From: Parvibaculum sedimenti
Lineage (GTDB): Bacteria > Pseudomonadota > Alphaproteobacteria > Parvibaculales > Parvibaculaceae
Reading direction: 5' to 3'
DNA length: 64,000 bases
NCBI RefSeq assembly: GCF_009184905.1
Contig: NZ_WESC01000001.1
Coordinates: 322,973-386,972, forward strand
In this document: in pieces, positions 37,063-47,531 of the stretch
Layout: the number at the start of each line of letters is the position of its first letter
Position numbering within the stretch: position 1 is the stretch's first letter
The notes under the pieces: generated by a model
What the model saw: only the letters and a program-made list of their open reading frames with translations
Told to the model about the DNA's origin: nothing
Databases searched by the model: none
Translations under genes and position numbers: made by a program

Positions 37063-39941
37063 TGGCCAGCGACAGCAAGACCGATAACGAGACGCCCGCC
37101 CGCGATTACCGCGAGACGATCTTCCTTCCCGAAACGCCCTTCCCGATGAAGGCAGGCCTTCCGCAGCGCGAGCCCGAATGGCTCGCCCGCTGGGAGAAGA
37201 TGGACCTCTACAGCCGCCTGCGCCTCGAAGCCAGGGGCCGCGAGCCCTTCATCCTGCATGACGGCCCGCCCTATGCGAATGGCAACATCCATATCGGCCA
37301 TGCGCTCAACAAGACGCTGAAGGACATCATCGTCCGCTCGCAGCAGATGATGGGCCGCGACGCCAATTACGTTCCCGGCTGGGACTGCCACGGCCTGCCC
37401 ATCGAATGGCAGATCGAGGAGAAGTACCGCGCCAAGGGCAAGAACAAGGATGAGGTTCCCTCTTCCGAGTTCCGCCGCGAATGCCGCGACTTCGCCGCCC
37501 ACTGGATCGAGGTGCAGAAGGCCCAGTTCAAGCGTCTCGGCGTCATTGGCGATTGGGACAATCCCTACACCACCATGGCCTTCGGCGCGGAAGCGACAAT
37601 CGTCAACGAATTCCTGAAATTCGCCCGCGAAGGCGGCGGCCTCTATCGCGGCTCGAAGCCCGTCATGTGGTCCATCGTCGAAAAGACGGCGCTCGCGGAG
37701 GCGGAAGTCGAATATCACGACCACGTGTCGCGCACGATCTTCGTGAAGTTCCCTGTTCGCAAGGGCCCGGCGGAGCTCGACGGTGCGTCGGTTGTCATCT
37801 GGACGACAACGCCCTGGACCATCCCGGGCAATCGCGCCATCGCCTTCTCGAAAACAATCGGATACGGACTTTATCGCGTCGAAGCGGTTGAGGAAAACAG
37901 CGGCGCGCAGGTCGGCGATCTCCTCGTGCTCGCCGACGGTCTCGCCGATGAAGTGTTCAAGGCGGCGAAAGTCTCCGCATGGGAGCGCAAGCTCGCCGTT
38001 GATCCGTCGACGATTGCGACGACCGCGCATCCTTTCGCCGGACAGGGCTATGAGTTCGACGTGCCGCTGCTCGCTGGCGACTTTGTCACCGATGAAACCG
38101 GTACTGGCTTCGTTCATATCGCGCCCGGCCACGGTCAGGACGACTACGAACTCTGGATGTCGAATTTCGGCCAGAAGGGCATTCCCGACACGGTGAATGC
38201 CGAAGGGGTCTATTACGATCACGTGCCGCTCTTCGCGGGCAAATTCGTGCTGACCCGTCAGGGCAAGGAAGGAACGGCCAACGCCGCCGTCATCGAGGAG
38301 TTGCAGAAGGCGGGCAGGCTGCTCTCGCAGGGCAAGCTCACCCACTCCTATCCGCATTCATGGCGCTCCAAGGCACCGCTCATTTTTCGCAACACGCCGC
38401 AATGGTTTATCTCCATGGAGGTGAATGACCTGCGGAAAATCGCGCTCGCCGAAATCGACAAGACGCGCTTCGTGCCCGCCGCGGGCCGCAACCGCATCTA
38501 TTCGATGGTCGAAGGCCGCCCGGACTGGGTCGTCTCCCGCCAGCGCGCCTGGGGCGTGCCGCTGACGCTGTTCGTCGGCAAGAATGACGGCGCGATCCTG
38601 CGCGACGAAGCGGTCAACAATCGCATCGTCGAAGCCGTGAGGGCCGAAGGTGCCGATGCCTGGTTCGACAAGCCCGCGAGCTATTTCCTGGGGCAGGCCT
38701 ACAATCCGGATGATTTCGAAAAGGTCTCCGACATTCTCGACGTCTGGTTCGATTCAGGCTGCACGCATGCCTTCGTTCTTGAAGAGCGCGCCGATTTGCG
38801 TTCGCCCGCCGATCTCTATCTTGAGGGCTCGGACCAGCATCGCGGCTGGTTCCATTCCTCCCTGCTGGAGTCCTGCGCCACGCGCGGCCATGCGCCCTAC
38901 AAACAGGTGCTGACGCATGGCATGACGCTGACCGACAAGGGCCTCAAGATGTCGAAGTCGCTCGGCAACGCGATCGAGCCAGAGGCGATCATCAAACAGA
39001 ACGGCGCCGACATTCTGCGTCTCTGGGTTGCGTCCACCGACTACTGGGAAGACCAGCGCATCGGGCCGGAAATCATCAAGTCGAACGTCGAGGCCTATCG
39101 CAAGCTGCGCAACACGTTCCGTTACATGCTGGGCAGCCTCACCGGTTTCAGCGATGCGGAGCGTGTACCGCTCGCGGACATGCCGGAACTCGAGCGTTAT
39201 ATTTTGCACGCGTTGGAGGACATCAAAGGCGAAGTTGAGATGGCCTACGATGATTATGATTTCAAGCGCGTCTTACACCGCGTGTTGAACTTCATGACGG
39301 TCGATCTCTCGGCTTTCTACTTCGATATCCGCAAGGACGCGCTCTATTGCGACCCACTGTCCTCTATCCGGCGTCGATCCTGTCGCACCGTTTTGGATAT
39401 TCTCTTCACCCATCTGACAACCTGGTTAGCGCCTATTCTGCCATTCACGACTGAAGAGGTCTGGCTTACCAGGTTCCCAGCTGACGACGACTCCGTCCAT
39501 CTGAGGCTGTTCCCTGAAGCGTGCCCCGAGTTCCACAATGGTGAACTTTGGGAAAAGTGGAATATGGTGCGCGAACTCCGCCGCGTCGTTACCGGCGCGC
39601 TGGAAGTCGAGCGCCGCGAGAAGCGCATCGGCGCCAGCCTCGAAGCGGCACCCGACGTCTATGTCACGAACGCCGAGCTGCTGGCCGCGATGGAAGGCCT
39701 CGATCTCGCCGAAATCGCGATCACCTCGCAGGCGCAGCTCATCGACGGAGAAGGCCCCGCCGATGCGTTCAGGCTGGAGGATGTGCCGGGGGTCGCCGTC
39801 GTGCCGCAGCTCGCGCAGGGCAAGAAATGCGCGCGTTCCTGGAAGATCCTTCCCGAAGTGGGCTCCGTACCGGGTTTCCCGGACCTGACCCCGCGCGACG
39901 CCGCCGCCGTTCAGGAATTCGACGCCCGCCAAAAAGGATAA
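37062..39941 (+). CDS. ileS: Isoleucyl-tRNA synthetase
   Basis: A 959-residue class Ia synthetase. HIGH is at 77-80, the editing domain includes WTTTPWTIPGNRA near 247, and KMSKS is at 629-633, followed by the anticodon-binding domain (about 675-850). The C-terminal zinc region is reduced: KCARSWKILPEVG keeps one cysteine and DLTPRDAAAV replaces the second CxxC. Between about 39190 and 39580 codon use shifts (TTA, ATT, TTG and CCA codons otherwise rare here). lspA begins three bases after the stop, the usual ileS-lspA pair, but ribF is not upstream. Confidence 0.97.
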   Translation: MASDSKTDNETPARDYRETIFLPETPFPMKAGLPQREPEWLARWEKMDLYSRLRLEARGREPFILHDGPPYANGNIHIGHALNKTLKDIIVRSQQMMGRDANYVPGWDCHGLPIEWQIEEKYRAKGKNKDEVPSSEFRRECRDFAAHWIEVQKAQFKRLGVIGDWDNPYTTMAFGAEATIVNEFLKFAREGGGLYRGSKPVMWSIVEKTALAEAEVEYHDHVSRTIFVKFPVRKGPAELDGASVVIWTTTPWTIPGNRAIAFSKTIGYGLYRVEAVEENSGAQVGDLLVLADGLADEVFKAAKVSAWERKLAVDPSTIATTAHPFAGQGYEFDVPLLAGDFVTDETGTGFVHIAPGHGQDDYELWMSNFGQKGIPDTVNAEGVYYDHVPLFAGKFVLTRQGKEGTANAAVIEELQKAGRLLSQGKLTHSYPHSWRSKAPLIFRNTPQWFISMEVNDLRKIALAEIDKTRFVPAAGRNRIYSMVEGRPDWVVSRQRAWGVPLTLFVGKNDGAILRDEAVNNRIVEAVRAEGADAWFDKPASYFLGQAYNPDDFEKVSDILDVWFDSGCTHAFVLEERADLRSPADLYLEGSDQHRGWFHSSLLESCATRGHAPYKQVLTHGMTLTDKGLKMSKSLGNAIEPEAIIKQNGADILRLWVASTDYWEDQRIGPEIIKSNVEAYRKLRNTFRYMLGSLTGFSDAERVPLADMPELERYILHALEDIKGEVEMAYDDYDFKRVLHRVLNFMTVDLSAFYFDIRKDALYCDPLSSIRRRSCRTVLDILFTHLTTWLAPILPFTTEEVWLTRFPADDDSVHLRLFPEACPEFHNGELWEKWNMVRELRRVVTGALEVERREKRIGASLEAAPDVYVTNAELLAAMEGLDLAEIAITSQAQLIDGEGPADAFRLEDVPGVAVVPQLAQGKKCARSWKILPEVGSVPGFPDLTPRDAAAVQEFDARQKG

Positions 39942-39944
39942 GCC

Positions 39945-40481
39945 ATGGCGCTCTCCATTGCAGGAAGGCCGGTCTGGGGCCCCCTTTCGGGGCTGGGCGC
40001 GCTTGTCGCCGTGCTCGGCTTTGCCTCGGACCGCTTCCACAAATGGTGGATGCTCAATGTCTTCGACATGGCCGATCGGGGTCGCTATCAGGTGACCTCG
40101 TTCTTCGACCTCGTCATGGCCTGGAACAAGGGCGTGAGCTACGGCCTCTTCCAGGCCGAAACGACAATCGGTCGCATCGCGCTCATTCTTTTCGCCCTGC
40201 TCGTCGTCGGAGGGCTGGGATTATGGTTAGCGAAAGCGCAGTTGAGGATTACCGCGGTGGCGATCGGCCTCGTCATCGGCGGCGCGCTGGGGAATGTCCT
40301 CGACCGCTTCGTCTATGGCGCGGTGGCTGACTTTTTTAGTTTTCACGCCTTCGGCTTTTACTGGTATATCTTCAATGTAGCGGATATCTGGATCGTGATG
40401 GGCGTCGGCCTGATCCTGCTGGAATCCGCACTTCCGGGTGTGTTCGGACCGGTTAACTCCGAACAGAGTGACCAGGGCTAG
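39945..40481 (+). CDS. lspA: Prolipoprotein signal peptidase (signal peptidase II)
   Basis: A 178-residue inner-membrane aspartyl protease with four membrane helices. The catalytic pair is Asp120 in GNVLDRF and Asp147 in FNVADIWI; NKGVSYGLF near 61-69 is the conserved substrate-side loop. It removes signal peptides of lipoproteins after lipidation. Possible clients in this window are the DUF3035 protein next to it and the OmpA lipoprotein at 27558. Co-transcribed with ileS. Several unusual TTA and TTG codons lie near 40205-40260. Confidence 0.96.
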   Translation: MALSIAGRPVWGPLSGLGALVAVLGFASDRFHKWWMLNVFDMADRGRYQVTSFFDLVMAWNKGVSYGLFQAETTIGRIALILFALLVVGGLGLWLAKAQLRITAVAIGLVIGGALGNVLDRFVYGAVADFFSFHAFGFYWYIFNVADIWIVMGVGLILLESALPGVFGPVNSEQSDQG

Positions 40482-40549
40482 GCGCGCAAGGACGAGCGTG
40501 CCTGAGACGCCCGGTAGGGCCAGCGGCACAAGGCCCAAAGCTGAAGGAC

Positions 40550-41143
40550 ATGACGGTAATGCTGAAGAGCAGGCGGATTTTTAGCCTGGGTATGCTTGGC
40601 GCCCTGTCTCTGGCGCTCGCTGGTTGCGGCGGCGGCGGCATCAAGGATGCGCTCGGCTATTCCAAGGATGCCCCGGACGAATTCTCGGTCGTCACCAAGG
40701 CGCCGCTCGTCATCCCGCCGGAGTTCTCGCTCCGTCCTCCGCAGCCCGGCGCACCCCGGCCGCAGGAAGCCAATATGCAGCCGTCGGCGAGGGCTCAGGC
40801 CGCGCTGACCGGCGAGGAAGCCGCTGCCGCATCGGGCGCCACCAGTTCCGGCGAGCAGGCGCTGCTTGCCGAGACGGGCGCAGCAGAGGCCGATCCCAAC
40901 ATCCGCGCGGTCGTGAACAACGAAACGCGGACGCTGGTTGAAAAGGACGCGAAGCTCACCGACGACATCCTCTTCTGGCAGCAGAAGACGCCGCCGGATG
41001 AGCGTCTGGTCGACGCGGCCGCCGAAAAGAAGCGCGTCGAACAGAACGAAGCCCAGGGCAAGCCGGTCACAGAGGGCGATACGCCCTCCAGGGCGCCGGA
41101 GAAGCCCGGGTTCTTCAGCGGCCTCTGGTCGTCGATCTTCTGA
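40550..41143 (+). CDS. DUF3035 lipoprotein
   Basis: A 197-residue protein whose signal ends in the lipobox LAGC (Cys at about 26), followed by a glycine run and DAPDEFSVVTKAPLVIPPEFSLRPP, the hallmark of DUF3035. The rest is Ala/Glu-rich and probably disordered, with a short C-terminal PGFFSGLWSSIF. The family follows lspA in many alphaproteobacteria and its function is unknown. Position after lspA and before the M16 pair suggests a link with envelope assembly. A start three codons later (40559) is possible. Confidence 0.87.
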   Translation: MTVMLKSRRIFSLGMLGALSLALAGCGGGGIKDALGYSKDAPDEFSVVTKAPLVIPPEFSLRPPQPGAPRPQEANMQPSARAQAALTGEEAAAASGATSSGEQALLAETGAAEADPNIRAVVNNETRTLVEKDAKLTDDILFWQQKTPPDERLVDAAAEKKRVEQNEAQGKPVTEGDTPSRAPEKPGFFSGLWSSIF

Positions 41144-41230
41144 TAGACCCATCGCAAAGAAGTTGAACGAAGGCTCGCTCCCATAGAGCGGGCCTTCTCC
41201 GTCCCGCCCCTCCGGCAGTGGAGCGAGTGC

Positions 41231-42670
41231 TTGCTTCTTTCCCATGAATTCCGCCTTCGTCATCTGACAGCCACGGCTCTTCTGGCTGTTTTCCTCGTTT
41301 CCGCAGCCGATGCCGCGCCGCAGGCGACGCTACCGTCGAGCCCGGCCGCTTCGGCGCAAGGGGCGGAGCCCGGGTCCGATCCGCGCCCGGTCGCTCAAGA
41401 TCCGCGGGCGCCCGAGATGTTCCGCCTTGCCAATGGTATGGGCGTCCTCGTTATCCCGGATCATCGCGCCCCCGTCGTCACCCACATGGTCTGGTACCGC
41501 GTTGGCGCGGCCGACGAGACGCCGGGCAAGACGGGGTTGGCGCATTTCCTCGAACATCTGATGTTCAAGGGTACGGAGAAGATCGCGCCCGGCGAATTTT
41601 CCAAGACGATCGCCCGCAATGGCGGTCAGGACAACGCCTTCACCAATTACGACTTCACCGCCTATTACCAGGCGATCGCGAAGGACCGCCTTCCCCTCGT
41701 CATGTCGATGGAAGCGGACCGCATGACCGGCCTGCGCCTCACTGACAAGGAAGTTCTGCCCGAGCGCGATGTCGTTCTCGAAGAACTCCGTATGCGGCTC
41801 GAAAACGAACCGGTGGCGCTGCTGCAATCCGCAATGAATGCGAAGCTCTACGGCAAGCACCCCTATGGCCGCGACGTGATCGGCGTGAAGTCGGAGGTCG
41901 AGAAGCTCTCGACAGCCGACGCGCTCGATTTTTATCGCCGGTTCTATACGCCCAACAATGCGATCCTGATCGTTGCTGGCGACATCACCGGCGCGGAACT
42001 GAAGCCGCTTGCCGAGAAGTATTACGGCTCCATCCCCGATCGCGCCCCGACCTATGTTCGTAAGCGCCCCGCCGTCGAATGGCCGAAGGCGCCCGAGCGC
42101 GTCACGCTGCACGACCCGCGCGTGCAGGAGCCGACCTGGCTTCGCTTCTATCCCGCGCCCTCTCAGGCAGGCGCCGGTCCGCGCGAAGCGGCTGCGCTCG
42201 ACGTGCTTGCCGAAATTCTCGGTGGCGGCACGACGAGCCGCCTCTATCAGGCCCTCGTCGTGCGCGAGAAGGTCGCGAGCTCCGTTCAGTCCTGGTATGA
42301 CGGCGACAATCTTGATGCGGGCGATTTCGGCATCTATGCGCTGCCGCGCCTCGGTGGAAATCTCGCCGATGCGGAAAAGGCAATCGCCGTTGAAGTCGCG
42401 CGCCTCCTGAAGGACGGCGTTGCTGCCGACGAACTCGACCGCGCAAAGACACAGCTCGTCGCCAGCGACATTTATGCGCGCGATACGCAGCAGACGCTCG
42501 CCTATGCCTATGGCAGCGCGCTGATGACGGGCGTATCCGCCCGCGAGGTTTTTGAATGGCCCGATTACATTCGGGCTGTTACCGCCGATGACGTTCTCGC
42601 CGCAGCGCACAAGGTCTTCGATAAATCGAACACGGTCACGGGCGAGCTTCTGCCGGAGGAAAAGCCATGA
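41231..42670 (+). CDS. M16 family zinc peptidase, catalytic partner
   Basis: A 479-residue exported peptidase with a TTG start, GGAG nine bases upstream, and a signal peptide ending about residue 29 (ADAA). The inverted zinc motif HFLEH gives His105, Glu108 and His109; the distal ligand is Glu184 or Glu185 in VVLEELRM. NGGQDNAFTNYDFTAYY follows, as in the PqqL/insulinase-like family. It overlaps the next gene by ATGA. M16 proteins of this class work as heterodimers with a partner that lacks the motif, here the next gene. Confidence 0.93.
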   Translation: MLLSHEFRLRHLTATALLAVFLVSAADAAPQATLPSSPAASAQGAEPGSDPRPVAQDPRAPEMFRLANGMGVLVIPDHRAPVVTHMVWYRVGAADETPGKTGLAHFLEHLMFKGTEKIAPGEFSKTIARNGGQDNAFTNYDFTAYYQAIAKDRLPLVMSMEADRMTGLRLTDKEVLPERDVVLEELRMRLENEPVALLQSAMNAKLYGKHPYGRDVIGVKSEVEKLSTADALDFYRRFYTPNNAILIVAGDITGAELKPLAEKYYGSIPDRAPTYVRKRPAVEWPKAPERVTLHDPRVQEPTWLRFYPAPSQAGAGPREAAALDVLAEILGGGTTSRLYQALVVREKVASSVQSWYDGDNLDAGDFGIYALPRLGGNLADAEKAIAVEVARLLKDGVAADELDRAKTQLVASDIYARDTQQTLAYAYGSALMTGVSAREVFEWPDYIRAVTADDVLAAAHKVFDKSNTVTGELLPEEKP

Positions 42671-44067
42671 TGCGCCGGCGCCTTCTTTCATTCTGCGCCG
42701 CGCTTGCGGCCTTCTCCCTCATGGCCGCGCCCGCAGAGGCGATGAAGATCGAGCGCGTGGTGAGCCCCGGCGGCATTGAGGCCTGGCTCGTCGAGGAATC
42801 GGCGGTGCCCGTCATCGTCATGCATGTCTCCTGGGAGGGCGGCTCCGCCAGCGATCCCAAGGGCAAGGAGGGCATTGCCAATCTGGCCTCCGGTCTCTTC
42901 GACGAAGGTGCGGGCGACCTCGATTCCGAGACCTTCCAGAAGAAGCTCGCGGCCACCGGCGCCGTCATGGGTTTTTCCGAGGATCGGGATTATTTCGAGG
43001 CGAGCTTCAAGACGCTGGCCGACAAGCGCGACGAGGCTTTCGCGCTGTTCGGCCTTGCGGTCACCAAGCCCCGCTTCGACCCGGATGCAGTCGAGCGCAT
43101 TCGGGCCCAGATCGCGACCATCATCGCGCGGAACATGGAGGATCCGGGCTGGATCGCCGCGCAGGACTGGTACAAGGCCGCTTATGGCAGTCACCCCTAT
43201 GCGCGCCCGAGCGACGGCACGCTGAAATCGCTTGCCGGCCTGACCGTTGCCGATCTCCATGCCTTCAAGCGCAATGTGCTTGCCCGCGACAATATGAAGA
43301 TCGCGGTCGTCGGCCCGATCACGCCCGCCGAACTTGCCCCCCTGCTCGACAGGACATTCGGCGCGTTGCCCGCACATGCGCGGCTGCCGAAGATTCCCGA
43401 AGTGAAGGTGGCGGCCAAAACGAAGACCGTCATCGAGAAGCGTCCCTTCCCGCAAAGCGTCGTCATTTTCGGACGTCAGGGGTTGAAGCGCGCCGACCCG
43501 GATTTCGTTCCTGCCTTCGTCATGAATTACGTGCTCGGCGGCGGCAGCTTTTCCTCGCGGCTCATGGAAGAGGTGCGCGAGAAGAGAGGGCTCGCCTATT
43601 CGGTGTCGAGCTATCTTGTGCCGCTGCGCCATGGCGCGATGATGATGGGTGAACTCGGCACCAAGAATGCGAGCGTCGGGCTTTCGCTTTCGCTGATCCG
43701 CAAGGAGCTTGCGCGCATGGCGGCTGGCGGGGTCACGGACAAGGAACTAGCCGACGCCAAGACCTACCTGACCGGCTCCTATCCGCTGCGCTTCAATTCC
43801 AACCGCAAGATCGCGGGCGAACTGATCGGCATCCAGACCGAGAATCTCGGCATCGACTATGTGGACCGCCGCAACGCCATGATCGAGGCGGTGACGAAGG
43901 AGGATATTGCTCGCGTCGCCAAGCGGCTTCTGGCGGGCAACGAACTCATCGTTTCGATCGTCGGCGAACCCAACATGTCGGAAAAGCTCCCTGAGGGGAC
44001 GAAGCTCCGTCCCATGCCCGAACCCACGGGCCGGCCGACCGAAGGGGCGCCCGGCGCGTCGCAGTAG
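42667..44067 (+). CDS. M16 family protein without zinc motif, non-catalytic partner
   Basis: A 466-residue protein with a signal peptide (about 1-25, ending PAEA). It has the M16 fold but in place of HxxEH reads GIANLASGLFDEG, so it cannot bind zinc in the usual way. Its C-terminal half keeps VLGGGSFSSRLMEEVREKRGLAYSVSSY, the substrate-binding R/Y motif of M16 enzymes. It is translationally coupled to the active subunit. A heterodimeric periplasmic protease is the natural reading. The C-terminal tail is Pro-rich. Confidence 0.92.
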   Translation: MMRRRLLSFCAALAAFSLMAAPAEAMKIERVVSPGGIEAWLVEESAVPVIVMHVSWEGGSASDPKGKEGIANLASGLFDEGAGDLDSETFQKKLAATGAVMGFSEDRDYFEASFKTLADKRDEAFALFGLAVTKPRFDPDAVERIRAQIATIIARNMEDPGWIAAQDWYKAAYGSHPYARPSDGTLKSLAGLTVADLHAFKRNVLARDNMKIAVVGPITPAELAPLLDRTFGALPAHARLPKIPEVKVAAKTKTVIEKRPFPQSVVIFGRQGLKRADPDFVPAFVMNYVLGGGSFSSRLMEEVREKRGLAYSVSSYLVPLRHGAMMMGELGTKNASVGLSLSLIRKELARMAAGGVTDKELADAKTYLTGSYPLRFNSNRKIAGELIGIQTENLGIDYVDRRNAMIEAVTKEDIARVAKRLLAGNELIVSIVGEPNMSEKLPEGTKLRPMPEPTGRPTEGAPGASQ

Positions 44068-44209
44068 AGCAAACTGCCTCGAAATGGTCACGATCCCTGT
44101 TGATGCTGCTGCCCAAGGGTTATTGTTGAATCAGTAAAACCCGAGGGGAGTGCCCGGACCGATTCTCGGATGAACCGGGGCCATCTGCTGTGGAACCAAC
44201 GAGCAAGCC

Positions 44210-45541
44210 ATGTCTCAGACGAGCCTGCCTTACGAACAGAATGTTGACGCCTGCCTGGAAGAAAAGATCGGTCAGGGCGGTCTTTCCCGCACGGCCTATG
44301 AAGCGGCGCTGAAGGAAGCCGAAGGGGCGCTCGCCTGGCTTCGCGAAGCCTACGAAAAGAAGTCGCTCGCCCTGCTGCACCTGCCGGAGCGCAAGGACGA
44401 TCTGGAGCCCTTGCGCGCTGCGGCGGCGAAGCTCCTCGACAACACGACCGATCTCTTTGTGCTTGGCACGGGCGGCTCGTCGCTCGGCGCGCAGGCTCTT
44501 GCGCAGTTGACCAGTTGGGGCACGCAGGGCCATGTGCAGAAGGGCCCGCGCATCTTCTTCCTCGATAATCTCGACGCGCGGACCATGCAGGCCGCGATCT
44601 CGTCATGCGATCTCAGGACCACGCGCTTTCTCGTCGTCTCGAAGTCTGGCGGCACGGTCGAAACCTCGATCCAGACGCTCGCCGCAATGACCGCCATCGA
44701 GAAGGCCGGTGGCGGTAAATACATGAAGCATCATTTCGTGGTGCTCACTGAGCCAGCGCAGGCGGGCAAGGCCAACCCACTGCGCGCGCTTGCCGAAAAA
44801 TACGGCTTCGCGACGCTTGAGCACGACACCGGCGTCGGTGGCCGCTATTCCGTGCTGACCAATGTGGGCCTGCTTCCGGCGCATATTCTCGGCCTCGACA
44901 TCGAAGCCGTTCGCGCGGGCGCGGGCGAGGTGCTCGCGCCTATCCTTGCAGGCAAGCCCGCCGCTGAAGTCGCGCCTGCCATCGGCGCGGCGCTGTCGCT
45001 GGCGCTGCAGCGCGAAAAGGGCGCGAACCTCTCGGTTTTCATGGCCTATGCCGACCGGCTGGAACGTTTCCTCGCCTGGCACGCGCAGCTTTGGGCCGAA
45101 AGCCTGGGCAAGAGCGGTCACGGCACAACGCCGGTGCGCGCCATCGGGCCGGTCGATCAGCACAGCCAGTTGCAGCTTTATCTCGGCGGGCCGAAGGACA
45201 AGATGTATTCGGTTTTCCTGACCGAAACGGCGGGCGAGGGGCTGGAGGTTGCGGAAGGCTTCGCCAATGAACCCGCCTTCGCGTCGCTTGCGGGCCACCA
45301 CATCGGCGATCTCGTCGATGCCGAGGCGCGCGCCACCGTCGATACGCTGATCCGGAACGGACGCCCGGTCCGCACCTTCAAGATGAAGACGCTTTGCGAG
45401 CGCACGCTCGGCGCGCTCCTCATGCATTTCATGCTGGAGACGATCATCGCCGGCAAGATGCTCGGCATCGATCCCTTCGACCAGCCCGCCGTCGAGGAAG
45501 GCAAGATCCTTGCGAAGAAATATCTGGCGGAGATGAAATAA
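44210..45541 (+). CDS. pgi: Glucose-6-phosphate isomerase
   Basis: A 443-residue isomerase of the shorter bacterial class (near the Bacillus length, under the 550 of E. coli). Sugar-phosphate motifs: [12 protein letters not shown] near 86, [11 protein letters not shown] near 144, and [19 protein letters not shown] near 304 with the catalytic glutamine and histidine region. It interconverts glucose and fructose 6-phosphates. A 142-base gap upstream must hold its promoter. mutL starts four bases after the stop, with no functional link. Glucokinase is encoded at 59386. Confidence 0.95.
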   Translation: MSQTSLPYEQNVDACLEEKIGQGGLSRTAYEAALKEAEGALAWLREAYEKKSLALLHLPERKDDLEPLRAAAAKLLDNTTDLFVLGTGGSSLGAQALAQLTSWGTQGHVQKGPRIFFLDNLDARTMQAAISSCDLRTTRFLVVSKSGGTVETSIQTLAAMTAIEKAGGGKYMKHHFVVLTEPAQAGKANPLRALAEKYGFATLEHDTGVGGRYSVLTNVGLLPAHILGLDIEAVRAGAGEVLAPILAGKPAAEVAPAIGAALSLALQREKGANLSVFMAYADRLERFLAWHAQLWAESLGKSGHGTTPVRAIGPVDQHSQLQLYLGGPKDKMYSVFLTETAGEGLEVAEGFANEPAFASLAGHHIGDLVDAEARATVDTLIRNGRPVRTFKMKTLCERTLGALLMHFMLETIIAGKMLGIDPFDQPAVEEGKILAKKYLAEMK

Positions 45542-45545
45542 CTCC

Positions 45546-47363
45546 ATGGGCGTCATTCATCGTCTCAGCGAGGGAACGATCAACCGCATCGCCGCCGGCG
45601 AAGTGGTGGAGCGGCCTGCGAGTGCGGTGAAAGAACTCATCGAAAACGCGCTCGACGCGGGCGCGCGCCATATCGACATCATCATCTCGGGCGGCGGCCG
45701 CGATCTCATCCGCATCACCGATGATGGCTGCGGCATGTCGCCGGAAGATCTGGCGCTCGCCATTGAGCGCCATGCGACCTCCAAGCTCCGGGTGGACGAG
45801 ACGGGTCGCGAGGATCTTCTCGACATTGCGACCCTCGGCTTTCGCGGCGAAGCCTTGCCGTCGATCGGTGCGGTGGCGCGTCTCTCGATCCTGAGCCGAG
45901 TCGTGGGCAGCGACGCCGCGCATCGCGTTACGGTCGAAGGCGGGCATGTGTCGCCGGTCGAGCCCGCGGCGGGGCCTATGGGTACGCGCATCGAAGTGCG
46001 CGACCTCTTCTTTGCCACGCCCGCGCGCCTGAAGTTTCTGAAGGGCGAGCGCGCCGAAACGCTGGCAGTCACCGATATCGTGAAACGCCTCGCCATGGCG
46101 CATCCGGAAGTTGCATTTTCGCTGACGAGCGAAGCCCGAAACATTCTCCGCCTCGAAGCCGAAATGCCGGGCGAGGTGGGCCGCCTCGGTCGCCTTGGCG
46201 CGATCATGGGCCGCGACTTCGCGGAAAACGCACTCGCCATCGAAGCCATGCGCGAGGGCATCGCGCTCACGGGTTTTGCCGGCTTGCCGACCTATAATCG
46301 CGGCACCGCGCAGATGCAGTTCCTCTTCGTCAATGGCCGGCCGGTGCGCGACAAGCTCGTCATCGGCGCGGTGCGCGGTGCCTATGCGGATTATCTCGCC
46401 CGCGATCGCCACCCTGCCGTCGCGCTTTTCGTCGACCTCGATCCGCGCGAGGTTGACGTGAACGTTCATCCGGCGAAATCCGAAGTGCGCTTCCGCGACG
46501 CCGGGCTGGTGCGCGGCCTCATCGTCGGTGCGTTGCGTCATGCGCTGCACGAGGCCGGCCACCGTGCTTCGACGACTGTTGCCGATGCCGCGCTTGGCGC
46601 GCTGCGGCCTGTCGCGCAGCCTGCATTCTCAAGCGGCGGCTTTACGCGCAGCTATGCGCCGATGCAGACGCCGGGCGTCGCCGAGACTGCGCCGAAATGG
46701 CAGGGTGCCTTTGCCGATCTCGGCGGGCAGGCCGCGCGTGTCGTCACGGAAGCCGCGACCGATGCGCCGCCGCCGGCGGAAAACCTTCCCCTCGGCGTCG
46801 CGCGAGGGCAGTTGCATGAAACCTATATCGTGGCACAGACGGCGGACGGCATCGTCATCGTCGACCAGCATGCCGCGCATGAACGCCTCGTCTATGAGCG
46901 CATGAAAAAGGCGATGGCGGAACGCGGCGTTACGCGACAGATTCTGTTGATCCCTGAAGTCGTGGAGCTCGACGAGGCCGAAGCCGAAAGGCTCGCCGCA
47001 CGCGCGGGAGAATTGGCGGAGCTTGGATTTGTGCTTGAGGGCTTCGGCTCCGGCGCCGTTGTCGTGCGCGAGGTGCCGGCCATTTTCGGCAAGCTCGACG
47101 TGGGCGGTCTCGTGCGCGACCTCGCCGACGATCTCTCGGAGATGGATGAAGCGCTATCGCTCAAGGAAAAGCTCGAAGACGTTTGCGGCACCATCGCCTG
47201 CCACGGTTCCGTGCGCTCCGGTCGTCGTCTCACCGCCGAGGAAATGAACGCCCTGCTGCGCGAGATGGAGGCGACGCCCCATTCCGGCCAGTGCAATCAC
47301 GGCCGCCCGACCTATGTCGAACTGAAGCTCACCGATATCGAGCGGTTGTTCGGACGCCGCTAG
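45546..47363 (+). CDS. mutL: DNA mismatch repair protein MutL with endonuclease motif
   Basis: A 605-residue protein. N-terminal GHKL ATPase: ENALDAGA near 35, DDGCGM near 59, [15 protein letters not shown]. After a Pro/Ala linker (about 340-420) the C-terminal domain has the metal-binding endonuclease motif [12 protein letters not shown] at 440-451, [11 protein letters not shown] near 555 and [11 protein letters not shown] near 583. The motif means it nicks the strand itself, as in species without MutH. It directs repair after MutS recognition. It follows pgi closely. Confidence 0.96.
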   Translation: MGVIHRLSEGTINRIAAGEVVERPASAVKELIENALDAGARHIDIIISGGGRDLIRITDDGCGMSPEDLALAIERHATSKLRVDETGREDLLDIATLGFRGEALPSIGAVARLSILSRVVGSDAAHRVTVEGGHVSPVEPAAGPMGTRIEVRDLFFATPARLKFLKGERAETLAVTDIVKRLAMAHPEVAFSLTSEARNILRLEAEMPGEVGRLGRLGAIMGRDFAENALAIEAMREGIALTGFAGLPTYNRGTAQMQFLFVNGRPVRDKLVIGAVRGAYADYLARDRHPAVALFVDLDPREVDVNVHPAKSEVRFRDAGLVRGLIVGALRHALHEAGHRASTTVADAALGALRPVAQPAFSSGGFTRSYAPMQTPGVAETAPKWQGAFADLGGQAARVVTEAATDAPPPAENLPLGVARGQLHETYIVAQTADGIVIVDQHAAHERLVYERMKKAMAERGVTRQILLIPEVVELDEAEAERLAARAGELAELGFVLEGFGSGAVVVREVPAIFGKLDVGGLVRDLADDLSEMDEALSLKEKLEDVCGTIACHGSVRSGRRLTAEEMNALLREMEATPHSGQCNHGRPTYVELKLTDIERLFGRR

Positions 47364-47531
47364 GCTTGATTCCCTCCCCTTTGCACTTCTAATCTTCCAC
47401 GGTCGAAAAAGGCGGACCGGTGTGGTTAGCCCGGTCGTCCCCGCGAGGGGGCTCTGTCTGGCGTTCACGCCAAGTCCCGCGACCTTGAAGCTCGTGCGAT
47501 ACCGCACGGACGCAGCAAAGGTACGTGGTCC

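Noticed and set aside
36960..38357. Long open frame on the minus strand
   Set aside because: It is antisense to ileS, whose motifs are clear; the translation shows no domain.
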